Positions 35,146 through 43,705 of a stretch of 64,000 nucleotides of DNA are shown piece by piece (within the stretch, counting starts at the first letter, position 1; the number at the start of each line of letters is the position of its first letter). The translations under genes and the position numbers were made by a program. A model generated the notes under the pieces. That model was given only the letters and a program-made list of their open reading frames with translations, searched no databases and was not told the origin of the DNA. The DNA lies in contig NZ_JAJUWS010000032.1 of NCBI RefSeq assembly GCF_021390475.1, positions 1 through 64,000 on the forward strand, given 5' to 3'. This stretch comes from Streptomyces sp. ST2-7A (GTDB lineage: Bacteria > Actinomycetota > Actinomycetes > Streptomycetales > Streptomycetaceae).

Positions 35146-35823
35146 GTGACCGAACAGCGCCCCGGAGAGCCGGGGGACCGCCGCCCCGTTCCCGCCGACA
35201 CCCCGGCCCCACCCCCCGGGATGCGTGCCTCGGATGCCGACCGCGACCGGGTGGCGGACATCCTCCGTGAAGCCCTGGCCGAGGGTCGATTGGACGCCGA
35301 GGAGCACGCCGATCGCATCGACGCGGTCTACCGCGCCCGCACCCGCGCCGAACTCGAGCCCCTGGTACGCGACCTGCCCGCCGGTCAGCCGCTCGCCCCG
35401 CCCCCACCCGGGCCCGCGCCCGGGGCACCCGCGCCGGGTGGCGCGAGGCGCAACGTCATCGCGGTGCTCGGCGGCGCGGAGCGGCAGGGGCGTTGGCGGG
35501 TGGGCGGCCGGGTCAACGCCGTGGCCTTCCTCGGCGGGGTGGAACTCGACCTGACGCAGGCACTCTTCGAGCGGCAGGTGGTGACCCTCAACGTCACCGC
35601 CGTGCTCGGTGGGGTGGAGATCAAGGTCCCCGAGAACGTCACGGTGCGCGGCTCCGGCACCGGTGTCCTCGGCGGGTTCTCGATGCGGGAACACGAGTCC
35701 TCCGACCCGAACGCCCCGGTCCTGGTCATCCGGGGTCTCGCCGTGCTCGGCGGCGTGGACGTCAGCCGGGTCTCCGGCGAGCAGGTGCACGACCTGCGCG
35801 ACCCCGACCGCGACCGCGACTGA
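35146..35823 (+). CDS. DUF1707 domain protein with LiaF-like C-terminal region
   Basis: This 225-aa protein has a DUF1707 helical module (about 25-78; MRASDADRDRVADILREALAEGRLDAEEHADRI), a Pro-rich linker and a C-terminal repeated beta region with recurring LGGVE/AVLGG units, like the cell-wall-active LiaF family. It has no membrane helix. A wall-stress sensing or accessory role is plausible but unproven. I preferred GTG 35146 to ATG 35119, which lies upstream of the apparent -10 box. Confidence 0.85.
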   Translation: MTEQRPGEPGDRRPVPADTPAPPPGMRASDADRDRVADILREALAEGRLDAEEHADRIDAVYRARTRAELEPLVRDLPAGQPLAPPPPGPAPGAPAPGGARRNVIAVLGGAERQGRWRVGGRVNAVAFLGGVELDLTQALFERQVVTLNVTAVLGGVEIKVPENVTVRGSGTGVLGGFSMREHESSDPNAPVLVIRGLAVLGGVDVSRVSGEQVHDLRDPDRDRD

Positions 35824-35827
35824 CGAC

Positions 35828-35846
35828 CCCCGGCGCCGTGCCGGGG
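35828..35846 (+). terminator. Short hairpin after the DUF1707 gene
   Basis: The 7-bp perfect stem CCCCGGC and GCCGGGG, with a 5-nt loop, begins 5 nt after the stop codon. Confidence 0.4.
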
Positions 35847-36111
35847 CGCCCGGTTCCGGTGCCGCGCGGGCGGACGCGCCGGCGAACGGCCGACGGAGCC
35901 CCCGGGGTCCCGCGCCCACCGGGCGTCGGGACCCCTCGCGATCCGGCGTTTTGGCTCTCCGTGCATAAGCGTGCGCGCAGCGGGTAGGGCAGAGAGACCG
36001 TCACCCGTATGGCCGCACTCCGGCCGGCGGGGGCCAGGGTCGGCCGCCGTCGCACGGGTGGCGACCCGTCATCGCGAGAGCGACCCCGGTAGCCGTCGTC
36101 AGGAGTTGACC

Positions 36112-36462
36112 GTGCTGCATCCGCCGCCCGAGTCGTGGTCCCCCGCTGCCCCGGCGCAGCGCGCCCGGAAGGAGCCCGCGGGGCCCTGGCACTCGGAGGC
36201 CGCCTGCCGGCGGGACGAGGCGGGGCTGTTCTTCGCCCCCTCCAGGGAACCCACCGCCCACCGTCTCTCCCGCGAGCAGGCCGCCAAGGCGGTGTGCGCC
36301 CGCTGTCCCGTCCTGCTGGCCTGCCGTGAGCACGCCCTGGACCAGCCGGAGCCCTACGGGGTGTGGGGCGGTCTGACCGCAGCCGAACGCCGTGTGGTGC
36401 TCGGCCGGCGGCGTCGCCGGGAGGCGACCGAGGCCACCCCACCGGTGGGGCGCATCGCCTGA
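36112..36462 (+). CDS. wblI: WhiB-like iron-sulfur regulator, WblI type
   Basis: This 116-aa redox-sensitive transcription partner has the four WhiB cysteines at C32, C62, C65 and C71 (CARC pair), which bind a [4Fe-4S] cluster, the GVWGG turn at 83-87, and an Arg-rich tail (RRRRRE) for DNA contact. It fits WhiB proteins, which bind the principal sigma factor. GTG 36112 is preceded by AGGAG at the ideal distance. The WblI name rests on position between the SpoIIE/DUF1707 genes and glpX, as in Streptomyces coelicolor. Confidence 0.88.
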   Translation: MLHPPPESWSPAAPAQRARKEPAGPWHSEAACRRDEAGLFFAPSREPTAHRLSREQAAKAVCARCPVLLACREHALDQPEPYGVWGGLTAAERRVVLGRRRRREATEATPPVGRIA

Positions 36463-36824
36463 AGGCCGGACCGCCGGGGGAGCCGAAGGGGTGCCGGTGT
36501 CCGAGTCACCGGGGCATCCGGCCTCCCGCCGGGTACGCGGTCGGCGGTTCCACGGTCGGCGGTTCCCGGGAACGCGCCCCGGCCGGGTCGGTGGCATGGG
36601 CCGCGCCCGGCCCGTCCCCGCCCCGCCGATTCCTCCGACGGGGAGAGCGGGCCCCGTGGTCTTCCGGATCGACGGGTACCCGTCGATCCGGCTTCCACAC
36701 CCCCCGGCCTCCACGAGCCGGGTTCCCGGCCGCCGCCCCCGGATCCGCCGGCCCCCGCACGGGTCCGGCGAATCCGGGGGTCTCGATCCGGGGCACACCC
36801 CCATGGACGGCTCGGCTGGACGGC
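36463..36824. other. Convergent non-coding region between wblI and glpX
   Basis: It contains two back-to-back 15-bp units, CGGTCGGCGGTTCC plus A or C (36538-36552 and 36553-36567), and a perfect 28-bp palindrome at 36664-36691. No gene was seen. Confidence 0.6.
36664..36691. terminator. Perfect 28-bp palindrome, probable bidirectional terminator
   Basis: The sequence is its own reverse complement over 28 bp, centred on GTAC. It lies between converging genes, 134 bp from the glpX stop. A tightly folded terminator or a dimeric-protein operator are both possible. Confidence 0.55.
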
Positions 36825-37856
36825 TCAGCGAGCCCGCTCGAAGTCGATCGCGCTGTAGGCGCGCAGCTTCGACAGCCGGTGCGTGGAGTCGATCTGACGG
36901 ATCGTTCCCGATTTGGAACGCATCACCAGGGACTGCGTGGTCGCGGTCTCCGCGCGGTACCGCACCCCGCGCAGGAGTTCGCCGTCGGTGATGCCGGTGG
37001 CGACGAAGAAGACGTTGTCGCCGCGCACCAGGTCATCGGTGAGCAGTACCCGGTCCGGGTCGTGGCCCGCGTCCAGGGCGCGCCGTCGCTCGTCCTCGTC
37101 GCGCGGCCACAGCCGGCCCTGGATGGTGCCGCCCAGGCATTTCATGGCGCACGCCGCGATGATGCCCTCGGGGGTGCCGCCGATGCCCAGCATCAGGTCC
37201 ACGCCGGTGCCCTCGCGGGCGGCCATGATCGCGCCCGCGACGTCGCCGTCGGAGATCAACCTGATCCGGGCGCCGGCCTCCCGCACCTCCTTGACCAGGT
37301 TGTCGTGGCGGGGGCGGTCCAGGACCACCACGGTCACGTCATCGGTCGCGCACCCCTTGGCCTTGGCCACCCGCCGGATGTTCACGGCCGCCGGGGCGTT
37401 GATGTCCACGAACTCGGCGGCCTCGGGGCCGGCGGCCAACTTTTCCATGTAGAAGACGGCGCTGGGGTCGAACATCGCGCCCCGGTCGGCCACCGCCAGT
37501 ACCGACACGGCGTTGCCCATGCCCTTGGCGGTGAGGGTGGTGCCCTCCACCGGGTCGACCGCCACGTCGCACTCGGCGCCGGTGCCGTCGCCGACCCGCT
37601 CGCCGTTGTAGAGCATCGGGGCCTCGTCCTTCTCGCCCTCGCCGATGACGACCACGCCGTTCATCGAGACGGTGGAGACGAGGGTGCGCATGGCGCGGAC
37701 GGCGGCGCCGTCCGCGCCGTTCTTGTCGCCCCGGCCGACCCAGCGGCCGGAGGCCATGGCCCCGGCCTCGGTGACCCGCACCAGTTCCAGGGCGAGGTTG
37801 CGATCCGGGGCCTCGGGACTGACCTCCAGGGGAGGCGGGAGGTGATGATCTGACAT
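36825..37856 (-). CDS. glpX: Fructose-1,6-bisphosphatase, class II
   Basis: This gluconeogenic enzyme hydrolyses fructose-1,6-bisphosphate to fructose-6-phosphate. The 343-aa GlpX-type sequence shows the metal-binding regions GEGEKDEAPML and DPVEGTT (D101-T107), the MEKLAAG stretch and the DGDVAGAI substrate loop. ATG 37856 has an AAAGG site, and a TAGAGT box upstream is a candidate -10. A 15-nt palindrome in the divergent gap (37936-37950) may regulate it. Confidence 0.95.
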   Translation of the reverse strand: MSDHHLPPPLEVSPEAPDRNLALELVRVTEAGAMASGRWVGRGDKNGADGAAVRAMRTLVSTVSMNGVVVIGEGEKDEAPMLYNGERVGDGTGAECDVAVDPVEGTTLTAKGMGNAVSVLAVADRGAMFDPSAVFYMEKLAAGPEAAEFVDINAPAAVNIRRVAKAKGCATDDVTVVVLDRPRHDNLVKEVREAGARIRLISDGDVAGAIMAAREGTGVDLMLGIGGTPEGIIAACAMKCLGGTIQGRLWPRDEDERRRALDAGHDPDRVLLTDDLVRGDNVFFVATGITDGELLRGVRYRAETATTQSLVMRSKSGTIRQIDSTHRLSKLRAYSAIDFERAR

Positions 37857-37935
37857 GACGCACCTTTCTGGGCGTCCGCGCGGCCCGGGGCCGCGGAGGG
37901 CTGAGGGTTCCCTCGACTCTATCCGCCTCTCGTAC

Positions 37936-37950
37936 ACCTGAGCATCAGGT
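37936..37950. promoter_or_regulatory. Small palindrome in the glpX / DUF4245 divergent gap
   Basis: ACCTGA-GCA-TCAGGT is a perfect 6-bp inverted repeat placed where a shared operator would lie, 80 bp from the glpX start and about 90 bp from the other gene. The regulator is unknown. Confidence 0.35.
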
Positions 37951-38037
37951 ACCTCCGATGAGCGATGCCGCTCGGCCGGAAACGGCGTCGGGAGGGGTCC
38001 CGCCCGATCCACGACCGGCATGAGGGACCATGGAGGA

Positions 38038-38757
38038 GTGAGCGGGAACGGAGACCGGAGCGGAATCGAGACCACGGCGACCGGGGCGGCGGGGGAGACC
38101 CCCGACGCGCCGGGGGAGCCGGCCGGTGGCGCGGAGGTGCCCGGGAGCACCGTGGACGCCCCGGTCCCGGCCGACGCGGCCCCCCGGCCCGGCGGTGGGC
38201 GCGGCCTGGCCGGCAAGTCGGTCCGCGACATGGTGCTGTCCATGGCCGTGCTGCTGTTGGGCGTCTTCTTCGTCTACCTCTTCGTCCCCAACGATCCCTC
38301 GCAGGACCCGGTCCGCCCGGTGGAGTACCGGGTGGAGGCGAACACCGCCTCCCGGGCGGCCCCCTACGAACTGCTGACCCCCCGGGACCTGCCGGAGGAG
38401 TGGCGGGCCACCTCGGTGCGCTACCGCGCGGCGGACGAGCACGGCGCCGTGTGGCGCCTGGGCTTCATGGACCCGGAGAACGAGTACGCCGCCCTCGCCC
38501 AGACCGACACCGTCGGCGGCGAGGAGGACGCCCCCTTCGTGGTCGATCTCACCCGGGGCGCGCGGGAGACCGGTGAGACGGTGCGCATCGGCGACCGCGA
38601 GTGGGCCTGGATGACCGGCGACCGCTACGACGCGCTGGTCTCCACCGGCCCGGACGGGACCGTCGTCGTCACCGGCACGGCGCCGCGCGAGCGGTTGGAG
38701 TTCTTCGCCGGGTCCCTGGAGCCCTGGGAGATCGCGGATCCCTCCGCCGGGAACTGA
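38038..38757 (+). CDS. DUF4245 membrane-anchored protein
   Basis: This 239-aa protein has a disordered Gly/Ala/Pro-rich N-terminus, one membrane helix (about 63-83; VRDMVLSMAVLLLGVFFVYLFVP) and an extracytoplasmic DUF4245 domain containing RAAPYELLTPRDLPEEWRATSVRY. The function is unknown. The family is characteristically found beside glpX in actinobacteria. The start is uncertain: GTG 38038 has a near GGAGG, while ATG 38020 is also in frame. Confidence 0.85.
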   Translation: MSGNGDRSGIETTATGAAGETPDAPGEPAGGAEVPGSTVDAPVPADAAPRPGGGRGLAGKSVRDMVLSMAVLLLGVFFVYLFVPNDPSQDPVRPVEYRVEANTASRAAPYELLTPRDLPEEWRATSVRYRAADEHGAVWRLGFMDPENEYAALAQTDTVGGEEDAPFVVDLTRGARETGETVRIGDREWAWMTGDRYDALVSTGPDGTVVVTGTAPRERLEFFAGSLEPWEIADPSAGN

Positions 38758-39069
38758 ACCGACCGGTGCCCCGCGGGGTGTCCGCGTCCCCCGGCTCACC
38801 CCGGCTCACCCCGGCCCGGTCGTGAAGGCTCGGCCGGGGGAGGGTCGGGCCCCGGGACCCCTCGGGCGCCGCGGAAGCCGCCACCCCACCGCCCGGTTCG
38901 GGCGGAGGGGTGGCGGCTTCCGTCGCCTGCCGCGGCGGCTCGACCCCGATGCCCCGGGGGCCTTGAACGACATCGCGCCCGGGCCGTCCTACCCGATGGG
39001 GTCGGCGGCCCGGGCGCGGAACGCGACCGTCGGCGCGCGGCGGGTGCCCGGCGGGAGCCGGGCACCGGC
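38758..39069. other. Convergent non-coding region
   Basis: It is occupied mainly by the terminator at 38872-38922. No gene was seen. Confidence 0.5.
38872..38922. terminator. Strong bidirectional terminator between DUF4245 and nitroreductase
   Basis: A 16-bp perfect stem (38872-38887 and 38907-38922), one A/A mismatch and a further 7-bp stem (38889-38895 and 38899-38905) close on a 3-nt loop. The flanking genes converge. Confidence 0.85.
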
Positions 39070-39663
39070 TCACAGGACGGTGGCGGCCTCCTCGAAGGAC
39101 AGGCGCGGGTTGCGGGGGAAGAAGGCGCTCTCGCCCGGCTTGCCGAAGTTCACCACGATCAGCACCTTCTGCTTGCCGTCGCCGAAGAACTCCTTGTTGA
39201 TGCCCTCGGCGTCGAAGCCGGTCATCGGGCCGGCGGCGAGCCCGGCGGCCCGGATGCCGAGGATGAGGTAGCCGGCCTGCAGGGTGGCGTTCAGCGCGGC
39301 GGAGCCGACGCGGGCCTCCGGCTCGGAGAAGAGGCCGTCCTTCAGGTCGGGCATCACCGGGAAGAGCCGAGGCAGGTGCTCGTGGAACTCGGTGTCCATG
39401 GAGAGGATCGCGGTCGCCGGGGCGGTCTCGGTCTTGCCCTGGTTGCCACCCATGAGGTGCGGGATCAGCCGGGCCCGGGCCTCGGCGGAGCGCAGCACGG
39501 TCAGGCGGAGCGGCGACTGGTTGAAGGCCGTGGGGGCCAGCTTGACCAGGTCGTAGATCTCCCGGATCTGCTCCTCGGAGACCGGCTCGTCGGAGAAGGT
39601 GTGGGCGGTCTGCGCCTCGCGGAACAGCAGGTCCAGGGCCTTGTCGTCGAGGGCGAAGCTCAT
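39070..39663 (-). CDS. Nitroreductase family protein (RutE / malonic semialdehyde reductase-like)
   Basis: This 197-aa FMN-dependent reductase has the RutE-type start (LDLLFREAQTAHTFSDEPV), the APTAFNQSPLR segment and the C-terminal ESAFFPRNPRLSFEEA. Proteins of this subfamily are named malonic semialdehyde reductases from the pyrimidine (Rut) pathway. No other rut genes are nearby, so the substrate is open. ATG 39663 has a GGAAAGG site 7 nt upstream. Its promoter region carries two TTGAA-type palindromes. Confidence 0.9.
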   Translation of the reverse strand: MSFALDDKALDLLFREAQTAHTFSDEPVSEEQIREIYDLVKLAPTAFNQSPLRLTVLRSAEARARLIPHLMGGNQGKTETAPATAILSMDTEFHEHLPRLFPVMPDLKDGLFSEPEARVGSAALNATLQAGYLILGIRAAGLAAGPMTGFDAEGINKEFFGDGKQKVLIVVNFGKPGESAFFPRNPRLSFEEAATVL

Positions 39664-39719
39664 CGGTGTGCCTTTCCGGGGTTGTTGAATGTTGTACTAC
39701 CCATTTTGGGGCGAGGTGC

Positions 39720-39758
39720 TTGAATCTTCAACTTACCTCGTGGTTCTTGAACCTTCAA
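39720..39758 (-). promoter_or_regulatory. Twin TTGAA-NN-TTCAA operators
   Basis: Two perfect palindromes (39720-39731 and 39747-39758; the second extends to CTTGAA-CC-TTCAAG) stand 27 bp apart centre to centre, 60-95 bp upstream of the nitroreductase start. The form and spacing suit a dimeric MarR-type regulator binding twice on the same DNA face zone. No regulator gene is adjacent. Confidence 0.6.
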
Positions 39759-39779
39759 GTCAACTCGGAGTGGTTCGGC

Positions 39780-40130
39780 TCACTCCTCCGCTCGCCCCTC
39801 CGCCCCGGCACCCCCGTCGGGGTCCTCCCCGGAGGACTCCTCGCCGTCGTCCCCCTCCCGCCGCCCGTCCCGCTCGACCGCCGCGTCCAGCCGGGCCCGG
39901 GCCCCTTCCAGCCACTGCCGGCAGATTCCCGCCAACTCCTCGCCCCGCTCCCACAGGGCCAGCGACTCCTCCAGCGTCGAACCGCCCGCCTCCAATCGGC
40001 GCACGACCGTCACCAGCTCGTCCCGCGCCTGCTCGTACCCCATCACGCCGTCCCGCGGCTCCCCGCCGCCGGCCGATGCCGGGACCCCGCTCCCGCTGTC
40101 CGTCCCGCTGCCCGTCTCGCTCCGCGTCAT
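39780..40130 (-). CDS. xseB: Exodeoxyribonuclease VII small subunit
   Basis: This 116-aa protein contains the short XseB helical module (about 32-85; MGYEQARDELVTVVRRLEAGGSTLEESLALWERGEEL). Flanking disordered Gly/Glu/Asp-rich ends make it longer than the usual 80 aa. It binds the large subunit to form the nuclease that degrades single-stranded DNA. ATG 40130 lies 10 nt after the xseA stop, so the two are one operon. Confidence 0.93.
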   Translation of the reverse strand: MTRSETGSGTDSGSGVPASAGGGEPRDGVMGYEQARDELVTVVRRLEAGGSTLEESLALWERGEELAGICRQWLEGARARLDAAVERDGRREGDDGEESSGEDPDGGAGAEGRAEE

Positions 40131-40140
40131 GTCGGTCAGC

Positions 40141-41448
40141 CTAGGACCCACCGCCGACACCTGATTCCGCCGCCGACCACGGCGCGTCGGCGGTCCCGCC
40201 GTCCGACGCGCCCCCGGCCGTCGCCCCGTCCCCCACCGGCACCGCGCCCACCGTGATCCCCAGCTCGCCGTCGGCCAGCCGCGCCCGCAACTCCTCACCC
40301 ACCACGGCCCCCGCCGCCGAGCGCAGCACCGAACCGTCCGGGCGCCGCAGCACCGCGTACCCGCGCCGCAGGGTCGCCGCCGGCGACAGCGCCACCACCC
40401 GGGCCGCCGTGTGCGTCAGCTCCGCCTCCGCCCGGTCCAGCAGGTGCCCCAGCGTCCGCCGCCCCCGCTCCACCGCCATCACCAGACGCTCCTCGTGGGC
40501 CTCCACCAGCCGGTGCGGCTCGGCCATCACCGGCCGGTCCAGCGTGGTCCGCAGGCCGCGCTCCTCGCGATCCACCAGCGCCCGCGCGCACCACCGGGCG
40601 CGCTCGCGCAGCTGTTCCACCCGCGCCAACTCCTCGTTGACCTCCGGGACCACCCGTTTGGCGGCGTCCGTCGGGGTCGAGGCCCGCAGATCCGCCACCA
40701 GGTCCAGCAGCGGCGAGTCCGGCTCGTGCCCGATCGCGGAGACCACCGGCGTCGTGCACGCCGCCACGGCCCGCACCAGGGCCTCGTCGGAGAACGGCAG
40801 CAGATCCTCCACACTGCCGCCGCCCCGGGCCACCACGATCACCTCCACCGACGGGTCGGCGTCCAACTCCCGCACCGCCTCGACCACCTGCGGCACCGCG
40901 TGCACCCCCTGCACCGCGACGTTCCGCACCGCGAACCGCACCGCCGGCCAGCGCGCCCGGGCGTTCTCCAGTACGTCCCGCTCCGCCGCCGACGCCCGAC
41001 CGGTCACCAGACCGATCCGCCCCGGCAGGAACGGCAACCGCCGCTTGCGCTCCGGCGCGAACAACCCCTCCGCCGCCAACTCCCGCTTCAGCCGCTCCAA
41101 CCGCGCCAACAGCTCTCCGACCCCCACCGCGCGGATCTCCGTGGCCCGCAACGACAACTGCCCCCGGGGCGCGTACCACTCGGGCTTGCCCAGCACCACC
41201 ACCCGGGCGCCCTCGGTCACCGCGTCCGCGACCCGGTCGAAGACCGCTCGGAAGCAGGTGACGGTCAACGAGATGTCCTGCGCCGGGTCGCGCAGCGTCA
41301 GGAAGACGACCCCCGCTCCCGGGCGACGGCTGAGTTGGGTGATCTGCCCCTCCACCCACACCTCGCCCAACCGGTCGATCCACTCGCCGATGAGCCGGGA
41401 GACCCGCCCGACGGGTACCGGGGACTCGGGTGATGTCCGCATAGCCAT
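40141..41448 (-). CDS. xseA: Exodeoxyribonuclease VII large subunit
   Basis: The 435-aa catalytic subunit has an N-terminal OB fold (about 10-105; VWVEGQITQL), the conserved nuclease domain (IGLVTGRASAAERDVL, VIVVARGGGSVEDLLPF, SAIGHEPDSPLLD), a coiled-coil region and a C-terminal segment with RRGYAVLRR. It is read leftward. TAGCGT (41455-41460, minus strand) lies 6 nt before ATG 41448, predicting a leaderless mRNA. The C-terminal 40 residues are low-complexity. Confidence 0.95.
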   Translation of the reverse strand: MAMRTSPESPVPVGRVSRLIGEWIDRLGEVWVEGQITQLSRRPGAGVVFLTLRDPAQDISLTVTCFRAVFDRVADAVTEGARVVVLGKPEWYAPRGQLSLRATEIRAVGVGELLARLERLKRELAAEGLFAPERKRRLPFLPGRIGLVTGRASAAERDVLENARARWPAVRFAVRNVAVQGVHAVPQVVEAVRELDADPSVEVIVVARGGGSVEDLLPFSDEALVRAVAACTTPVVSAIGHEPDSPLLDLVADLRASTPTDAAKRVVPEVNEELARVEQLRERARWCARALVDREERGLRTTLDRPVMAEPHRLVEAHEERLVMAVERGRRTLGHLLDRAEAELTHTAARVVALSPAATLRRGYAVLRRPDGSVLRSAAGAVVGEELRARLADGELGITVGAVPVGDGATAGGASDGGTADAPWSAAESGVGGGS

Positions 41449-41454
41449 GGCGCC

Positions 41455-41460
41455 ACGCTA
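41455..41460 (-). promoter_or_regulatory. xseA -10 box (leaderless)
   Basis: On the minus strand TAGCGT is followed by 6 nt and then the ATG of xseA. Confidence 0.5.
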
Positions 41461-41681
41461 GTGCCCGTCACCGACACCCCCGTCGTCCCGTCGCCGACAC
41501 GTTCCGTCGGGGCATCCGGCCGACCTTCGGCACCGACCCGCGCCGACGGTCGCGGTCCGTCCGGGTCCCGATCTCCCCGACCGCCCCGGGAACCCCGCCC
41601 CGCCGCGCGTGTCGCCGTTCGAGCGCCGGTCGGGGGCCCCGGGACCCCCGATGCCGCCCTCCCCCCTTCCCGGTGGACTCG

Positions 41682-41687
41682 TACGAT
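41682..41687 (+). promoter_or_regulatory. ispH -10 box (leaderless)
   Basis: TACGAT is followed by 7 nt and then ATG 41695. Confidence 0.55.
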
Positions 41688-41694
41688 GGACGGC

Positions 41695-42681
41695 ATGAGT
41701 GATTCCCGCGCCGCCGGCCGCCGTGTCCTGCTCGCCGCCCCCCGTGGTTACTGCGCCGGGGTGGACCGTGCCGTCGTCGCCGTGGAGCAGGCGTTGGAGC
41801 AGTACGGTGCCCCGGTCTACGTCCGGCACGAGATCGTGCACAACAAGTACGTCGTCCGCACCCTGGAGAAGAAGGGCGCGATCTTCGTCGAGGAGACCTC
41901 CGAGGTCCCCGAGGGTGAGATCGTCATCTTCTCCGCCCACGGTGTCGCGCCCGAGGTCCACCGCGAGGCCGAGCGCGGCAAGCTCGCCACCGTCGACGCG
42001 ACCTGTCCGCTGGTGACCAAGGTGCACAAGGAAGCCGTCCGCTTCGCCCGTGAGGACTACGACATCCTCCTCATCGGACACGAGGGCCACGAGGAGGTCA
42101 TCGGCACCACCGGCGAGGCCCCCGACCACATCCAGCTGGTGGACGGTCCGAAGGACGTGGGGAACGTCGAGGTGCGCGACCCGGAGAAGGTCGTCTGGCT
42201 CTCCCAGACCACGCTCTCGGTCGACGAGACCATGGAGACCGTGGGCGCGCTCAAGACCCGCTTCCCGCAGCTGATCAGCCCGCCCAGCGACGACATCTGC
42301 TACGCCACCCAGAACCGGCAGACCGCGATCAAGGAGATCGCCGACCGCTCGGACCTGGTGCTGGTCGTGGGGTCGAGGAACTCCTCCAACTCCGTCCGGA
42401 TGGTCGAGGTCGCCCTCGGCGCCGGCGCCCGCACCGCGCACCTGGTCGACAACGCCTCCGAGATCGACGAGGCGTGGCTCGAGGGCGTGGGGACCATCGG
42501 CCTGTCCTCCGGCGCCTCGGTGCCCGAGGTCCTGGTCGAGGGGGTCATGGAGTGGCTCGCCGAGCGTGGCTTCGACGACGTGGAGGTCGTCCAGCCGGTC
42601 ACCGAGCACATCCGTTTCTCGCTGCCCAAGGAGCTGCGCCGCGACCTGCGGGCCGAGGCGAAGGCCAGGCTGGAGGCCTGA
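41695..42681 (+). CDS. ispH: 4-hydroxy-3-methylbut-2-enyl diphosphate reductase
   Basis: This is the last enzyme of the MEP isoprenoid pathway. It reduces HMBPP to isopentenyl and dimethylallyl diphosphates with an iron-sulfur cluster. The 328-aa sequence has the three cluster cysteines C20 (GYCAGVDRA), C104 (ATCPLV) and C202 (DICYATQNR) and the substrate-binding SSNSVRMVE and SSGASVPE loops. I chose ATG 41695, immediately after a leaderless -10. An in-frame ATG at 41686 overlaps that box. Confidence 0.96.
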   Translation: MSDSRAAGRRVLLAAPRGYCAGVDRAVVAVEQALEQYGAPVYVRHEIVHNKYVVRTLEKKGAIFVEETSEVPEGEIVIFSAHGVAPEVHREAERGKLATVDATCPLVTKVHKEAVRFAREDYDILLIGHEGHEEVIGTTGEAPDHIQLVDGPKDVGNVEVRDPEKVVWLSQTTLSVDETMETVGALKTRFPQLISPPSDDICYATQNRQTAIKEIADRSDLVLVVGSRNSSNSVRMVEVALGAGARTAHLVDNASEIDEAWLEGVGTIGLSSGASVPEVLVEGVMEWLAERGFDDVEVVQPVTEHIRFSLPKELRRDLRAEAKARLEA

Positions 42682-42807
42682 CCCGGGCCGACTCCGGCGA
42701 CCCGGAGCCGGATGACGCCGGCCGCTCGCCGTGCTCGCCCGTCCCTCCCGCGGAAGCCCCTCCGCTCCGCTCCGTTCGCCGGCCCGCTCCGTTCCACGGG
42801 GTTCCCC

Positions 42808-42867
42808 GGGCCCGTTTCCGTCCCGTCGCCGCGGCGGTCCCACCGACGGCGGGACGGAAACGGGCCC
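42808..42867. terminator. Bidirectional terminator between ispH and the DUF6542 gene
   Basis: A perfect 18-bp stem (42808-42825 and 42850-42867) encloses a 24-nt GC-rich loop. The genes on both sides converge on it. Confidence 0.85.
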
Positions 42868-42911
42868 GCCGACCGTTCGGAGCGGGACGCCCCCGGGGGC
42901 GCCGGTCCGTC

Positions 42912-43490
42912 TCAGCGCCGGGCCGCCGCCCGACGGCGGCGCAGCGTTCGGGCGGCACCCCGGACCAGGACGATCACCACCGCCAACAGCGTTCCCGAGA
43001 ACAGCCACGGCGCGCCGAACGCCAGGGTGGCCGGCAGATCGTCGAAACCCTCGGCCGCGACGGCGCCCAACGCGAAGGCGATCGGCGCGGCCACCGGGGC
43101 GCAGATCAGGTCGGCCGGTCGGACCATGAGGGCCACCGTCAGACAGGCCAGCAGGAAAACGACCCCGTGCAGGGTCGGGACCCCGCCGGCCAGTCGGCTC
43201 AGCCAGCCGACCGCGACCATCGCCGCGCCGGTGAGGACGCCGCAGCCCAGGCCGGTCAGGACCGGGCGGGGGAGACGGGCGGCGCGGACCGTCCGGGTCA
43301 GGCGGGCCAGGGCGTCGACCACCGGCGGCCGGTGACCACGGCCGGCCCGCGGTTCCGGTCGGGGCCGGGGGGGCGGGCCGGGACGGGACGGGCCGCCGGC
43401 GGGCCGGGGCACCCCGGCGGGGCGGGTGGGTCGACGCACCGTTCCGAAGGGTGGCCGAGCGTGTTCGGTCGTGTGCGTACTGTGCTCCAC
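42912..43490 (-). CDS. DUF6542-type small membrane protein
   Basis: This 192-aa protein has a Pro/Arg-rich N-terminal half and four hydrophobic segments in the C-terminal half (about 75-175), ending in an Arg-rich tail (RTLRRRRAAARR). The position between ispH and ychF and the segment pattern match the Streptomyces DUF6542 family. Function is unknown. GTG 43490 (starting VEHSTHTTEH) is chosen by family resemblance. A TTG at 43499 has the better ribosome site. Confidence 0.75.
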   Translation of the reverse strand: MEHSTHTTEHARPPFGTVRRPTRPAGVPRPAGGPSRPGPPPRPRPEPRAGRGHRPPVVDALARLTRTVRAARLPRPVLTGLGCGVLTGAAMVAVGWLSRLAGGVPTLHGVVFLLACLTVALMVRPADLICAPVAAPIAFALGAVAAEGFDDLPATLAFGAPWLFSGTLLAVVIVLVRGAARTLRRRRAAARR

Positions 43491-43655
43491 GTCGACCAAC
43501 GTAAGTCCCCTTCCCCGCCTCGATCGGCGGAGACACGCGCATTCCATCGTTTTGTCGATCTTTTGCACGGGTGGTCACCCCGGACTCCGGGGCGCCCGCG
43601 GTGCCGGTGGAACCGGGATCACCCTCGTCCGGCCCATCGGCCCGGGCCCCGCGCC

Positions 43656-43661
43656 TACAAT
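43656..43661 (+). promoter_or_regulatory. ychF -10 box
   Basis: TACAAT lies 44 nt before the ychF start, giving a normal leader of about 35 nt. Confidence 0.5.
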
Positions 43662-43705
43662 GAGGGTTCGCCCTCCGTTCCCCTCCTACGCCCGGGAAGT
43701 CCCAC

